Origin: Pedobacter ginsenosidimutans
Lineage (GTDB): Bacteria; Bacteroidota; Bacteroidia; Sphingobacteriales; Sphingobacteriaceae
Reading direction: 5' to 3'
NCBI RefSeq assembly: GCF_001442625.1
Contig: NZ_LMZQ01000013.1
Span: forward strand, 238,121 to 302,120
Length of the DNA: 64,000 nt
This document shows, in pieces, positions 63,594-64,000 of the stretch. A model generated the notes under the pieces. That model made no database searches and was not told the origin of the DNA. It saw only the letters and a program-made list of their open reading frames with translations. Both the position numbers and the translations under genes were made by a program. The stretch's first letter is position 1. Each line of letters starts with the position of its first letter.

Positions 63594-64000
63594 CTATTGG
63601 GTAATCCGTAAAGCACCATCTATAATATGTAATACACCATTTCCAGCAAGGATATCCTGTTTAACCAGTTTAATAGCCGTTGTATTTCCAATTCCCCTTA
63701 ATGTAATGCCATTAAAACTACCGGGAGTACCGGGATCTGGCGTTAAAGTCATCGTAACCGAATTGCCATCGAGCATGGCCTGACGGCTGGTGTTCGATGA
63801 ACCTGTACTAAGGATATAATCGTAAATGAACCTTCTGTCTTTTACAATATGGTAATTCACCAGGCGTTTCAATACTTCCACATCAGTATTGTCGATCTGT
63901 TCTACACTGGTATAACCCATCGCCTGCATAGCCTGATTGTTAGGCGCGAAGATGGTGTAGGGTCCTGTACCGTTAATGGTTTCCAGCAAACCTGAAGTTT
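63594..64000 (-). CDS. Fasciclin-domain protein, C-terminal part (5' end outside window)
   Basis: At least 135 codons of a fasciclin (FAS1) domain; the frame is open to the window edge, so signal and start are missing. FAS1 hallmarks are PYTIFAPNNQAMQAMGY (H1 motif), LVNYHIVKDRRFIYDYI and GVLHIIDGALRIT (H2-like end). FAS1 domains mediate adhesion and interactions at the cell surface. It is co-transcribed ahead of the Oar-like receptor and TIG/NHL gene, giving a three-gene surface cluster. Confidence 0.88.
   Translation of the reverse strand, partial: TSGLLETINGTGPYTIFAPNNQAMQAMGYTSVEQIDNTDVEVLKRLVNYHIVKDRRFIYDYILSTGSSNTSRQAMLDGNSVTMTLTPDPGTPGSFNGITLRGIGNTTAIKLVKQDILAGNGVLHIIDGALRITQ

Noticed and set aside
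1..64000. CRISPR array, prophage, integrase or complete insertion sequence
   Set aside because: No regularly spaced direct repeats, no phage structural genes and no transposase or integrase ORF were found in the window.

Overview
The window looks like part of a Bacteroidota chromosome, most likely a Pedobacter-type member of the Sphingobacteriaceae. The signs are several SusC/SusD pairs, STN-domain TonB-dependent receptors paired with FecR anti-sigma and ECF sigma factors, lipoprotein signals ending in 'SCKK', TAnnTTTG-type -7 promoter elements and weak ribosome binding sites. There are no rRNA genes, CRISPR arrays or intact insertion sequences. Two tRNA genes are present, Cys-GCA and Arg-CCG.

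Layout: 0-4.5 kb is housekeeping sequence: the 3' end of ychF, tRNA-Cys, a HAD phosphatase and mgtE, tRNA-Arg, palindromic REP-like repeats and a decayed AraC regulator gene. 4.5-28.8 kb is a chitin/N-acetylglucosamine (GlcNAc) utilisation locus. One minus-strand operon runs susC, susD, a small lipoprotein, two GH18 chitinases, nagA, a CBM9-like protein and nagB. A second minus-strand operon runs nagX-like, two GH16-like proteins, GH20, nagX, GH20 and nagP. A LacI-family regulator and a divergent GH20 gene complete the locus. Five near-palindromic operators (consensus TTTCGTGTACGTACACGAAA) lie upstream of both operons and in the lacI/GH20 divergent region, so the locus looks like one local LacI regulon. 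The expected flow is outer-membrane import and GH18/GH20 cleavage, GlcNAc uptake by NagP, phosphorylation by a kinase not clearly encoded here (a ROK gene in the next locus is a candidate), then NagA and NagB to fructose-6-phosphate.

28.9-46.4 kb is a second, differently controlled polysaccharide locus: ECF sigma, FecR, STN-type SusC, SusD, SusE-like lipoprotein, GH76, GH28/GH49-like, GH105, ROK kinase, SGNH hydrolase, exported FAD-dependent oxidoreductase and GH97. Its substrate is not obvious; the enzyme mix points to a heteropolysaccharide containing mannose and uronic acid. The SGNH hydrolase has its GDS nucleophile block at the C-terminus, downstream of the catalytic Asp/His block, which is a circularly permuted order.

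46.9-54.6 kb is a third sigma/FecR/STN-receptor module without SusD; it carries a beta-helix lipoprotein and a DUF4397-like lipoprotein. 54.7-56.1 kb is an S41 peptidase lipoprotein. 56.1-58.0 kb is a loose stretch with three small unknown genes, one of them frameshifted in a T6 run, and a possible small RNA. 58.0-64.0 kb holds a TIG/NHL-repeat lipoprotein, an Oar-like TonB-dependent receptor and the 3' part of a fasciclin-domain protein.

The strongest leads for follow-up are the five-site LacI regulon, the permuted SGNH hydrolase, the mixed-CAZyme sigma-controlled locus, and hairpins that follow fecR in both sigma-controlled modules.
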